Of a stretch of DNA of 63,827 nucleotides, positions 17,360 through 25,624 are shown piece after piece. The DNA is taken from NCBI RefSeq assembly GCF_000346755.1, contig NZ_ANNV01000139.1, positions 1-63,827 on the forward strand, read 5' to 3'. This DNA comes from Pseudomonas sp. CBZ-4. GTDB lineage: Bacteria; Pseudomonadota; Gammaproteobacteria; Pseudomonadales; Pseudomonadaceae. Within the stretch, counting starts at the first letter, position 1. Each line of letters begins with the position of its first letter. The notes below the pieces were generated by a model. The model worked only from the letters and a program-made list of their open reading frames with translations, made no database searches and had not been told where the DNA came from. The position numbers and the translations under genes are program-made.

Positions 17360-17375
17360 TTTCAGACGTCTGAAA
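17360..17375. promoter_or_regulatory. 16-bp perfect palindrome upstream of cfaB
   Basis: TTTCAGACGTCTGAAA is self-complementary and lies 17 bases from the cfaB ATG and 33 bases past the bufC stop. It could be an operator for cfaB or a short transcript-end hairpin of the buf operon. No U tract follows on the minus strand, so a standard terminator is less likely. Confidence 0.45.
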
Positions 17376-17407
17376 AGAGGGTAGACCATCCCGAGACAAG
17401 TAGGAGG

Positions 17408-18217
17408 CTATCGATCTGATAGCTCATCGCTATGGCCGCGGCGCTCAAGCAACCCCTCTTCGATCCACTGTTTCAACCATGTAACGGCCTGCAGCGGTGC
17501 GCCCTCTGCATACGTGATTGCCAAGTGCGCGCACAGTTCTGAAAAGCTCCAGCCAGTGGCCACCATGCCTGCCAGGGCGCAGGCTTCCTTGGGTTCCAGG
17601 CTGCGGTAACGGCACACGTTCCGGTGGCGCCACACCAGGCAGATCCGTGCCGACGCCAACGCCTCGCTGCCAGGAAAATCCGCGTCGTCCTTACCCGCTC
17701 GCCAGATCGCCAGCGTATTGAAGTGACACAGCATCTGCTGCACCGAGGGCGCCAGGGTGACCTGCAAACCCGGCCAGTCCTCAGGCGCCAACAACGCCAT
17801 GTCCTCCAGGCCCAGCGGCTCGCCCTGGGGCGAATCGAACGCCAGGGTGAACGCCCACTCCAACCGCGCCAATTCCGCCAGCGGCGCACTTTGTTCCTCC
17901 AGCAAATGCTCGACGATAAAGTCTGCGAAGCGTTCGCCCAGCCAACGCAGGCTGTAATGGACCGACGGATACCGGCGCACGTAAGCCTCCGTCAGCAAGG
18001 CAAACTCAGCATCCCCAAGCCAATACCAGATAGCACCGAAGTCATTGCGCAACACGTCCTGCAACCGCGCCCGGTAGGCGTTGTGATAGATCGCCAGGCC
18101 GGTATCCACATCCAGCGTCGGCCCGCCCAGCAACGTCGCGGCAAAGCCACTGTTGGCCAGCGGTGTTTCGTCTAACAGATGCTGCTCAAAAGCCAACTGC
18201 CAGTCGGTCAGGCGCAT
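17408..18217 (-). CDS. bufC: BufC/HvfC-type DUF2063 partner of the MNIO enzyme
   Basis: Protein of 269 aa with an N-terminal DUF2063 (HvfC/BufC N) domain. The start, WQLAFEQHLL, and the YHNAYRARLQDVL and RRYPSVHYSLRWLG segments are typical. It partners the DUF692 oxidase and is thought to recruit the precursor peptide for modification. The C-terminal part resembles a small winged-helix region. It overlaps bufB by 10 bases, which indicates coupled translation. The name is by analogy with Caulobacter buf genes. Confidence 0.85.
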   Translation of the reverse strand: MRLTDWQLAFEQHLLDETPLANSGFAATLLGGPTLDVDTGLAIYHNAYRARLQDVLRNDFGAIWYWLGDAEFALLTEAYVRRYPSVHYSLRWLGERFADFIVEHLLEEQSAPLAELARLEWAFTLAFDSPQGEPLGLEDMALLAPEDWPGLQVTLAPSVQQMLCHFNTLAIWRAGKDDADFPGSEALASARICLVWRHRNVCRYRSLEPKEACALAGMVATGWSFSELCAHLAITYAEGAPLQAVTWLKQWIEEGLLERRGHSDELSDR

Positions 18218-19053
18218 AACGGCCTCCTGGCCAGGGCGCTGGCCCCCAGTTCACGGGCCTTGGCCAGTTCGGTGAGCAGTTCTTCGAACGGCGGGAAATG
18301 GTCGTCGCGCTCCAACAACGTCGACACCGGCCCGAAATGTTGCAGGGTCTGTTGATACAGCGCCCACACCGGGTCGCACACCGGGTGGTCATGGGTATCG
18401 ACTACATAGTCGCCGTAGTCCATATGCCCGGCCAGGTGCAGCTGGCGGATGCTGTGCGGCGGCAGGTTGCGGATAAATGTCCAGGCATCGAAGCCATGGT
18501 TACGCGAGCTGACATACACATTGTTCACGTCCAGCAACAGCTGGCAGCCCGACAAGTGCGCCAGGGCGTTGAGGAATTCCCACTCGGTGAACTCATCGGC
18601 CTTGGCGCGCACATAACTGGAGACATTTTCCAGCACCAGCGGGCGCTGCAGCACGTCCTGCACTTGGCGCACACGGGCGGCCACGTGGTAGAGACTTTCT
18701 TCGGTGTAAGGCAGGGGCAACAGGTCATGCAACTGGTGCGCGCTGCCACGGCTCCAGCACAGGTGATCGGACACCCACGCCGGCCGGATGCGCTCGGCAA
18801 GTTGCTTGATCTGTTTCAGGTAGTCGAGATCGAGGGCATGGGGCCCGCCGATGGACAGGGACACGCCGTGCATCACCAGGGGATAACGCTCGGCGATGGC
18901 GTCCAGGTAGTACAAGGCTTTGCCGCCCTGCACCAGGTAATTTTCGGAGATCACTTCGAACCAATCCACGGCCGGCGACTGTTCAAGGATCTGCTGGTAG
19001 TACTCGCTGCGTAGACCCAGGCCGTAACCGAGGCTTGCAAGGGCAGTGGACAT
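18208..19053 (-). CDS. bufB: DUF692 multinuclear non-haem iron oxidase (BufB)
   Basis: MNIO-family enzyme of 281 aa with a TIM-barrel fold that modifies cysteines of its precursor peptide, in bufferins to thiooxazole-type heterocycles. Likely iron ligands are seen in VMHGVSLSI, SDHLCW, LENVSSY, LLDVNNVYV, LHLAGH, DTHDHPV and LLERDD. The start at 19053 lies 60 bases after bufA, with GAGTG ahead of the ATG. Gene order bufA-bufB-bufC matches known bufferin operons, which protect against copper. Confidence 0.88.
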   Translation of the reverse strand: MSTALASLGYGLGLRSEYYQQILEQSPAVDWFEVISENYLVQGGKALYYLDAIAERYPLVMHGVSLSIGGPHALDLDYLKQIKQLAERIRPAWVSDHLCWSRGSAHQLHDLLPLPYTEESLYHVAARVRQVQDVLQRPLVLENVSSYVRAKADEFTEWEFLNALAHLSGCQLLLDVNNVYVSSRNHGFDAWTFIRNLPPHSIRQLHLAGHMDYGDYVVDTHDHPVCDPVWALYQQTLQHFGPVSTLLERDDHFPPFEELLTELAKARELGASALARRPLCA

Positions 19054-19113
19054 AAGACACTCCTGGGCAAAGTGTCCGCAGCGGCGGTAGGCAACCGCTG
19101 CGGGTGCACTCGA

Positions 19114-19365
19114 TTACTCGCCGACTTTGCCACCCGCCGCATCGCACGCGGCCTTGGTCATGGCCTTGAAGCCGTGGCCCTTGCAGACAGCCTGGCCCTT
19201 GCAGGCGTTTTCAGCGGTCTTGCAGTCGTTCATGCCTTTGCAGGAGGTCACGCCGTAGCAGTGAACAGGCGCGTCGGCGGCTTGTACCTGGGTGGCGACA
19301 CCGGCAAACATGGTGGCGGCAGCGATAGCCAGGGCAGCACCGGAAACGGCGTTTTTGATGTTCAT
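19114..19365 (-). CDS. bufA: bufferin precursor peptide (BufA2-like)
   Basis: Small exported peptide of 83 aa. The signal peptide MNIKNAVSGAALAIAAATMF ends at about VQA-ADA. The mature part has six Cys spaced as HCYG, TSCKG, NDCK, NACKG, VCKG and AACD, the pattern of BufA2-type bufferins, whose cysteines are modified by an MNIO enzyme to bind copper in the periplasm. I chose the ATG at 19365 because AGGAA precedes it. An in-frame ATG at 19380 contains that ribosome site. bufB and bufC follow directly. Confidence 0.85.
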   Translation of the reverse strand: MNIKNAVSGAALAIAAATMFAGVATQVQAADAPVHCYGVTSCKGMNDCKTAENACKGQAVCKGHGFKAMTKAACDAAGGKVGE

Positions 19366-19397
19366 GGTTGTATTCCTCATATCAGTAGGGTGTCGGT

Positions 19398-19414
19398 CTG
19401 AACGGATTGTTCAG
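19398..19414. promoter_or_regulatory. short inverted repeat upstream of bufA
   Basis: CTGAAC-GGATT-GTTCAG, 33 bases upstream of the bufA start, in the 105-base gap after the P1B ATPase gene. It could be an operator or a weak hairpin. It is the only structure I see that might separate the buf genes from the upstream operon. Confidence 0.3.
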
Positions 19415-19470
19415 TCTCGACACACCACTAGAGAGAGGTCCCCGCCTGGCGTTACAGCACCCGCGAAAAT

Positions 19471-21357
19471 TTATTCTTCGAGCTTCGACAAAGGCTCCTG
19501 AAAGCGCAGCAAACGCCCGGCATTGCCCAGTACCAGCAAGGTGCTGAGGTTATGCAACACCGCCGCAATCATCGCCCCGGCGGCGCCCAGCCAGCCAAAG
19601 GCAGCAAATACGACGATGGCCAGCGTCCAGCCCAGGCCAATGATCACATTGACCTGCAACGTCTGCCGGCACTGGCGACTCAAGCGCACACAGGTGCCCA
19701 GGCGCCGCAGGTCGCTGCCGATCAGCACCACGTCCGCCGAGGCCAACGCAATGTCCGCGCCGCCCGCGCCCATGGCCACGCCGACCACGCCAGCCTTGAG
19801 CGCCAGGGAATCGTTGATGCCGTCGCCCACCACCATCGGGCGGAAACCGCTGCCGATCTCCCCCAGCACACGGTTGAGCTTGTCTTCCGGCAACGCCTGC
19901 GCCTCGACGTCACTGATGCCCACGTCCAGCGCCAGGCTGTCGGCGACGCTTTGGCGGTCGCCGGTGAGCAGCAATTGACGGCCCAGGCCGAGGTCGCGCA
20001 GCTCTTGTAGCGCCTGGCGGGCCTCGGGTTTGACGCTGTCGGCCAGCAGCAGCCAGGCGAGGAATTGCCCGTCCAGCGCCAGCCCGGCAATCGGGCCGTC
20101 GTGGTTCGGCACAGGCGTGGTGACGATCCCCAGTTGCTCAAACAACTCCGGCCGCCCCAGCGCCGCTTCGCCCTGTGCGGTCTGCGCCACCACACCAAGG
20201 CCCTGGCGCTCACGGATATCCGTCAGCACCAGCAGCTGTTCCTGCGTGGCCAACCCGGCCAATGCCCGGCTGACCGGGTGGCTGCTGGCGGAGCCGAGGC
20301 TGGCCGCCAGGTTGAGCAACACCTGCCGATCCGGCGCCGAGGTTTCGATGGACTGCAGGCGCAGGGTGCCAAACGTCAGGGTGCCGGTCTTGTCCACGAC
20401 CAGCGAGGTCAAGTCCGCCAGCTCCTCCAGAAACGCCGAGCTGCGGATCAGAATCCCATGGCGCGCCGCCACGGCAATCCCGGCAATCGCCGTGGCCGGC
20501 GCCGACAGCACCAACGCACACGGGCACGCCGCCACCAGCACCGCGAGCATCGCCTGCGCATCGTTGGTGACAAACCAGGTGACCGCCGCCAGCAGCAACA
20601 CCAACACCATGTAACTGCCGGCGTAACGCTCCAGCAGCCGCGTGATCGGCGGCTTGGAGCGCTCGGCGTTCTGCATCAGCGCGATGACTTTGCCCAGGGT
20701 CGATTCATTGCCGGTGCGCGTCACTTCCAGGCGCAGCAGGCCGTCGAGGTTGATCGCCCCGCCGAACACCTGCACACCCACACTCGCCTCCAACGGCACC
20801 GACTCGCCGGTGATCGGCGCGGTGTCCAGGCTCGCCTGACCCGACAGCACCACGCCATCGGCGGGCACGCGGTCGCCGGCACGCACTTCGACGATATCGC
20901 CGGTGTGCAGCGTGCCGTTGTCCACCTCGACAATGCTGCCGTCGGCCTGCACCAGGCGCGCGTGGCTGCGGGTCAGTTTGCCCAGTGCGTGGATCGCCTC
21001 CTGGGAGCCGATCACGCTGCGTTCTTCAAGCACATGGCCGAAGATCATGATGATTGGCAGCAGCGCAGCGGTCAGCAGATCACCGGTGGCCCAGGCGCCG
21101 AGCATGGCCAGGGCGATCAGTTGATCGGTGATGCCATGCAGGCTGGGAAAACGCAGGCTGTACCACGCCGAACGCATCACCGGCACGGCCACCAATAGCG
21201 ACGCCACACCCAGCAACAACTGACTCACGCCGGTCTGGTCCGGCGCCAGCCAGCGCCACACCAGGCCCAACACCAGCAAGCCGAGGGCCAGCATGGCCAG
21301 GGTCAATTGCCGCGCAGCACTGCGCTGCTCGGCGGAGGTCAGCATGGGTGCGCTCAT
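19471..21357 (-). CDS. P1B-type heavy-metal-transporting ATPase without N-terminal metal domain
   Basis: Cation-pumping P-type ATPase of 628 aa in the inner membrane. Motifs are the transmembrane metal site CPC in AACPCALVLSAP, phosphorylation site DKTGTLTFG, the P1B marker HP in SSHPVSRAL and the hinge GDGINDS. There is no CxxC HMA domain or His-rich tail. The last helices read HNLSTLLVLGNAGRLL, an HN motif rather than the Asp of ZntA/CadA pumps, so its metal is not obvious. It overlaps the HflK-like gene by 4 bases and ends the SPFH operon, so it probably works with those proteins. Confidence 0.9.
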   Translation of the reverse strand: MSAPMLTSAEQRSAARQLTLAMLALGLLVLGLVWRWLAPDQTGVSQLLLGVASLLVAVPVMRSAWYSLRFPSLHGITDQLIALAMLGAWATGDLLTAALLPIIMIFGHVLEERSVIGSQEAIHALGKLTRSHARLVQADGSIVEVDNGTLHTGDIVEVRAGDRVPADGVVLSGQASLDTAPITGESVPLEASVGVQVFGGAINLDGLLRLEVTRTGNESTLGKVIALMQNAERSKPPITRLLERYAGSYMVLVLLLAAVTWFVTNDAQAMLAVLVAACPCALVLSAPATAIAGIAVAARHGILIRSSAFLEELADLTSLVVDKTGTLTFGTLRLQSIETSAPDRQVLLNLAASLGSASSHPVSRALAGLATQEQLLVLTDIRERQGLGVVAQTAQGEAALGRPELFEQLGIVTTPVPNHDGPIAGLALDGQFLAWLLLADSVKPEARQALQELRDLGLGRQLLLTGDRQSVADSLALDVGISDVEAQALPEDKLNRVLGEIGSGFRPMVVGDGINDSLALKAGVVGVAMGAGGADIALASADVVLIGSDLRRLGTCVRLSRQCRQTLQVNVIIGLGWTLAIVVFAAFGWLGAAGAMIAAVLHNLSTLLVLGNAGRLLRFQEPLSKLEE

Positions 21358-22388
21358 TGTTCGGCTCCCTGGATAATCAAGCGGGAGTCGTCTTTCGGAT
21401 CGACCGTGGTCACGGAACCGGCCTGGCCGAGAATCTTCGGCAGGCGTTCGCGGTACAGGCGCAACAGCAAGCCCGGGTCTTTCACCTGGGCCAGGCTGGC
21501 GACCGTGGCGGTTTGCGCCTGGGCATTGGCCAAGCGTTCGCTGGCCTGAGCGTGGGCGACTTGCACCACGCGGTCGGCCTGCTGGGTGGCGGCCTGGGTG
21601 AGTTTTTCGGCGTCGGTGCGCGCGTTGGCCACGGCTTTGTCAGCCTGCTGGCTGGCGGTCAGCACCGCGTTGAAGGCATTCACCGCCGGGCTCGGCAGGC
21701 TGGATTGCACATCCACGCGGGTGACTTCGATGCCCAGGCCCAAGCCCGTCGAGGCCAATTCGGCGAGGCGTTTGTTGATGCCTTGCACCAGGTCACCACG
21801 CAAGCGTTCACGGCGCTCGGCGGCGCCGTTGTCGGTGCCGATCAGCTCGGGGCGCGCCACCAGGATCGTGTCCAGGTCGCGGGCCGCCGTGAGGGCCACG
21901 GCGCTGCGCGTCACCAGGCGATCCAACGCCGGCAACACATGCGCGCCTTGCAACACAAACGCGTAAGGCTCGGTGACCTTGTAGAACACCCGCACATCCA
22001 GCTGCACCACGCCGGCATCGCCGGTCAGCAGGTAACCGGAGCCGGCCAGGGCATCGCTCAACGGCGTGGCAAAACTGGCCACGCGGTCGGCCTGGGTCGC
22101 CGCCTCGGAGCGCAGCAGGTTCTCCACCCGCCGTTCGATCACGCGGTCGGCGGCCGGCAGCAACACCACTTGCTCGAACGGTTGCGGCCAGGCCAACAGA
22201 AGGCCGGCGTTCTGGATACGGTCGAGGGCGCCGAAGTGCAGGACCACGGCGCGGTTCTGCGGGTCGATCTGGCGCACATTGGAAAACGCCCAGGCCAACG
22301 CGGCCAACACGGTCACCGCGTACAGCGCCATGAAGGTCAGGCGCCCGGCCTGGATCCACGGGCTGTCCGGGCTGTCACGCTCGATCAT
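21354..22388 (-). CDS. HflK-like SPFH-domain membrane protein
   Basis: Protein of 344 aa with one N-terminal transmembrane segment (about residues 18-38) and an SPFH/band 7 domain (RAVVLHFGAL...), followed by an Ala/Gln-rich coiled coil (TASQQADKAVANARTDAEKL region) and a short C-terminal tail. It resembles HflK, which with HflC forms a periplasmic cage around FtsH. It is not the housekeeping hflKC pair, which normally follows hflX. ATGA overlaps with both neighbours indicate a tight operon. Confidence 0.85.
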   Translation of the reverse strand: MIERDSPDSPWIQAGRLTFMALYAVTVLAALAWAFSNVRQIDPQNRAVVLHFGALDRIQNAGLLLAWPQPFEQVVLLPAADRVIERRVENLLRSEAATQADRVASFATPLSDALAGSGYLLTGDAGVVQLDVRVFYKVTEPYAFVLQGAHVLPALDRLVTRSAVALTAARDLDTILVARPELIGTDNGAAERRERLRGDLVQGINKRLAELASTGLGLGIEVTRVDVQSSLPSPAVNAFNAVLTASQQADKAVANARTDAEKLTQAATQQADRVVQVAHAQASERLANAQAQTATVASLAQVKDPGLLLRLYRERLPKILGQAGSVTTVDPKDDSRLIIQGAEQ

Positions 22389-23374
22389 GGTTGGACGTCC
22401 TTGGGCCCATCCACCAACGCGCGGAACGGCGCAGCATCGGTGCGCAGGATGATCTTGGTGCCCGGCGTCACCACCGTGCCCAAGGTATCCAGCGAACGCA
22501 GCAGGTTATACAGCTGCGGGTTGCCGGCGTAGGCGCGGCCGTAGATCTGCGCGGCTTCGACCCGCGATTGCGCTTCGATATCGGCGGCTTTCACCGTGGC
22601 ATCGGCCTGCACGATGCGCGCGTCGCGCTCGGCGGCGGAGCGGATCTGCGCGGCTTCACGCTTGCCCACGGCGGTGCGTTCGGTGGCGATGGTCTCGCGC
22701 TCGGCGCGCATGCGATCAACCGTGGCGGTGAGCGTCACCGACGGCAAGGTCAGCCGTTCGATGCCAACCTGGGCCACGCGCACGCCATAGGTGGTGAGCA
22801 ATTGTTGATCGATCTGCTGGCGCAGCTGCGCCTCGAAATCGGCGATGTGCACCTGGCTGGCATCGGTGTTGATCAGGCTCGACAGGTCAAAGCTGGCCGC
22901 CGTGGTTTCCAGCGCCGAGCCGACAAAGGTACGGATCTGCCGCGCCGCTTCGTCCGGCTGGTTCTGCACCGCGCGCATAAAGCGCTGCACATTGTCGGCA
23001 TCGCCCTGCACCTGCCACGCCACGTAGGCCTGCACGATGATGCGCAGGCCATCGCGGGTGCCCACGTCCTGCAAGCCACTGGAGGTGGTGCGCAGGCGCA
23101 AGTCCACCGGGATCGCCGCTTCGAACGGCGCCGGCAGGCGCCAGCCCAGGCCCGGTTCCAGCAGCACCCGCGCCGGGTTGCCGAAGCGGGTAATCACCGT
23201 GGCTTCGCCGGAACGCACTTGCACCAGGCTCGCGGCCGCGACCGCAAACAGCACCAGCAACAACGCCCAGGCCATGCGCCGCCAAGGGAATGGGCCGGCC
23301 GCTTGTTCGTCACCGTGATGATGATGGTGGTGATGGCCATGATGATGACCGTGATCGTGAGAATGAGCGCTCAA
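22385..23374 (-). CDS. HflC-like SPFH protein with His-rich N-terminus
   Basis: SPFH protein of 329 aa. The cytoplasmic N-terminus is extremely His-rich (HSHDHGHHHGHHHHHHHGD, residues 4-22), then a transmembrane helix at about 33-52 and a band 7 domain beginning SGEATVITRFG. The C-terminal coiled coil (RAERETIATERTAVGKREA) ends in a conserved tail. The His cluster could bind or sense zinc or another metal near the partner P1B ATPase. This is inferred from composition and operon, not from a known family role. Confidence 0.87.
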   Translation of the reverse strand: MSAHSHDHGHHHGHHHHHHHGDEQAAGPFPWRRMAWALLLVLFAVAAASLVQVRSGEATVITRFGNPARVLLEPGLGWRLPAPFEAAIPVDLRLRTTSSGLQDVGTRDGLRIIVQAYVAWQVQGDADNVQRFMRAVQNQPDEAARQIRTFVGSALETTAASFDLSSLINTDASQVHIADFEAQLRQQIDQQLLTTYGVRVAQVGIERLTLPSVTLTATVDRMRAERETIATERTAVGKREAAQIRSAAERDARIVQADATVKAADIEAQSRVEAAQIYGRAYAGNPQLYNLLRSLDTLGTVVTPGTKIILRTDAAPFRALVDGPKDVQP

Positions 23375-23386
23375 CAGACCGACTCC

Positions 23387-25291
23387 TTATTGAACGGCTT
23401 TGCGCGGCAGCGACGGATCGGCCGGCAAGGTAAAAGAACGCAGATCAATCGTCGGCGCGCTGTCGGCGCCCAGGCGATGATCCAGAATCAGCAATTTGGC
23501 GTGGGCCAGGCCCTGGCTGATTTGGCCGAGGTACTGCTCCAGCACGAAGGCTTTGCCAGCGGTGGCGTAGGCCTTTTGTTCGGCGGCGAAACGCAGGTCG
23601 GCCGCTTGGGCGCCGGCATTCACTTCGCGTGCCGTGGCCGTGGCCTGGTCGCGGGCGGTGCTGGCTTGCAGCAACGCCAGGTTGGTCTGCTCGCTGGCCG
23701 CGCCACGCTCGCGGGAGATCAGCGCCTGAGCACCAATTTGCGCAGCTTGCACGCCGTGGTAGGCATTGGCAGCGCCGGCCGGTGGGTGGATCGCTTCAAC
23801 GACGGTGGCGAGGATTTCCACGCCGCTGTCGAGGCTGTGCAAGTCGGCTTGCACGGCGCGGCCGATCTCGTCGGCGAGGCTCGTGCGTTGCTCGCCGAGC
23901 AATTCGTCGAGGGTGCGCGAGGCAAAGTCGTGGACCAGGATGCGACTGGCGGTGCTGCGGATCAGGGTCGGCACATCCGCGCTGTTATAGGTGGCGGCGA
24001 GCGCGGCGTGGTCGGTGAGGCCGATGCGGTAGACGAAACGCACGTCCATGTTGACGATCTGGAAGCTCTGCTTGTCGCCGCTGCTGTTGGCAATGACCTG
24101 GGACTTGTCATTCACGTGGCTGGCGTCCCACAAGCGGTTGGCGATCAACGGCGCGGGGCCTTCGGCGGCGGCCAACTCCGGTGCGGCGGCTTCGCTGACG
24201 CTGGTGGCCAGTTCATGCACCACGCCGTTTTCCACGTTGATCACACGGCCCAGCGGCCAGGGCAAACCGGCATGCAGGCCGGGGCCGAACACCTCGACGG
24301 GTTTGCCGAAGCGTTCATAAATCCCACGCCCTTGCAGGGGCACTTCGTGCACACCGGTCAGCGCCCAGCCGACCGCCAACACCACCAGCAGCACCGGCAG
24401 GAACGCCCGGCGCATGTAGGTAAACGCCCAGATTTGACGCAGGTCGATACCGAAGCGGTTGTGCAATTCGTGCTGCAAGGCGAGCAAGGGTTGGGGCGGC
24501 CAGCGCAACAGCCCGGCGATAAAGCTTTGCGCCATCAGGCGCGGTTCGAGGCGTGGCTGGCGCGGGCTGAACAGTGACAGCACGGCTCTTAATAGAAACT
24601 CCACGGCGACCAGCGCTGGCAGCAGGCCGATCATCACCGCCAGGCGCAACGGCCAGACCGATTCGGCACCCGCAAACAACAGGCAAATCGCGCTGATCAA
24701 CAGGCAGATAATCGCCACCCGGCTCAATTGCGCCAGTTGCGAAGCTTCCGGCCATTGGGCGGCGGTTTCCTGGGCGAGGCGGCGTTCGAACACCAGCAAG
24801 CCGAAGGCCAGCGCCAAGGCCAGCGCTGCACCGATGCTGGCGGATTGACCAACAGGCGCAGCGGGCAATGCCAGGTTCCAGAACTCGACAATGCTGATCA
24901 GCGCCAGCAGCGACCAACCGCCAAGCCACAACACCGGGGTGCCGATCTGCTTGCCGAAGCGCCCGGCCAGGCGTGCGTAACGGCCGGTTTCCTCTACGGG
25001 GGCTTCCTGCGGCGGTTCTTCCAGCGCCTGGGCGCGCCAATCGGCGACCCACCACGCCGATTGCAAACCAGCCACCAGCAACAGCAAGGCCGAGGCGCAG
25101 TTGATCAACACCACCGGCCAGATCGACAGCGGTGCGAACAGCGCGACAAACAGCGCCAGCACCCAGCCGCACACGGCCACAGCGGTCAGGCTGATACCGG
25201 CCTGGCGCAATCGACGGGCATGGAACAGCCCTTGCTGAAAACGCGGCAGGCCCTCTACCGAAGCGCCGTCAGCTTCTAGATCCACTTGCAT
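23387..25291 (-). CDS. large SPFH/HflK-like protein with N-terminal membrane domain
   Basis: First gene of the operon, 634 aa. About 310 N-terminal residues hold several hydrophobic helices (six or so), then an extra helix and an SPFH domain starting near YERFGKPVEVFGPGLH, and a C-terminal coiled-coil region (AAQIGAQALISRERG). The fusion of a polytopic region to an HflK-type domain is unusual. The ATG at 25291 is chosen over a TTG at 25315; its ribosome site is weak. A Zur-like box lies 28 bases upstream. The 3' gap to the HflC-like gene is 12 bases. Confidence 0.82.
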   Translation of the reverse strand: MQVDLEADGASVEGLPRFQQGLFHARRLRQAGISLTAVAVCGWVLALFVALFAPLSIWPVVLINCASALLLLVAGLQSAWWVADWRAQALEEPPQEAPVEETGRYARLAGRFGKQIGTPVLWLGGWSLLALISIVEFWNLALPAAPVGQSASIGAALALALAFGLLVFERRLAQETAAQWPEASQLAQLSRVAIICLLISAICLLFAGAESVWPLRLAVMIGLLPALVAVEFLLRAVLSLFSPRQPRLEPRLMAQSFIAGLLRWPPQPLLALQHELHNRFGIDLRQIWAFTYMRRAFLPVLLVVLAVGWALTGVHEVPLQGRGIYERFGKPVEVFGPGLHAGLPWPLGRVINVENGVVHELATSVSEAAAPELAAAEGPAPLIANRLWDASHVNDKSQVIANSSGDKQSFQIVNMDVRFVYRIGLTDHAALAATYNSADVPTLIRSTASRILVHDFASRTLDELLGEQRTSLADEIGRAVQADLHSLDSGVEILATVVEAIHPPAGAANAYHGVQAAQIGAQALISRERGAASEQTNLALLQASTARDQATATAREVNAGAQAADLRFAAEQKAYATAGKAFVLEQYLGQISQGLAHAKLLILDHRLGADSAPTIDLRSFTLPADPSLPRKAVQ

Positions 25292-25318
25292 CCCAACACG
25301 CCCATTTGCACACAATTA

Positions 25319-25331
25319 GTTACGATATAAC
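25319..25331. promoter_or_regulatory. probable Zur box, imperfect
   Basis: GTTACGATATAAC matches the two perfect boxes at 6529 and 8272 in the outer GTTA and TATAAC parts, with two deviations in the left arm. It lies 28 bases upstream of the chosen SPFH start, a typical operator position. The divergent CDP-alcohol transferase gene begins 294 bases away. Confidence 0.6.
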
Positions 25332-25624
25332 ACGGGGCGTGAAATTTTTGTCCGCTGAATGCAGCTTTCAAACCCGACCACCGATCCCTGTGGGAGCTGG
25401 CTTGTGTGGGAGCTGGCTTGCCTGCGATTGAATCACCGCGGTTTTGCTGGAAGACCGAGTTGTCAGCATCGCAGGCAAGCCAGCTCCCACAGGGTTACAT
25501 CGCTGCATTCAAGAGCGTGACTAACCCCCCATAAACACGAGCCATCACTGGTGCCGCCCAGGATTAAGCGGCACACTCCGAACCAGTTTTTCGCGGGTCC
25601 ACGGACAAGGAAGCGTCACCTCCC
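25332..25624. other. intergenic region between SPFH operon and lipid operon
   Basis: Holds a REP element at 25389-25491 and otherwise no reading frame I can support. Rightward transcription of the lipid operon must start here or within the REP flank; AAGGAAG at 25609-25615 is the ribosome site of its first gene. I could not assign a convincing -35/-10 pair. Confidence 0.5.
25389..25491. repeat. REP doublet with partial duplication of left arm
   Basis: The left arm begins TGTGGGAGCTGGCTTG, which is repeated at once (TGTGGGAGCTGGCTTGCCTG), then an inverted right arm GGCAAGCCAGCTCCCACA. The tandem 16-base duplication looks like slippage during REP copying or repair. Confidence 0.88.

Noticed and set aside
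22391..24577. 728-codon open frame on the plus strand opposite the SPFH genes
   Set aside because: His/Arg/Gly/Gln-rich composition, no ribosome site and exact antisense to two well-supported genes; a shadow of GC-rich codon use.
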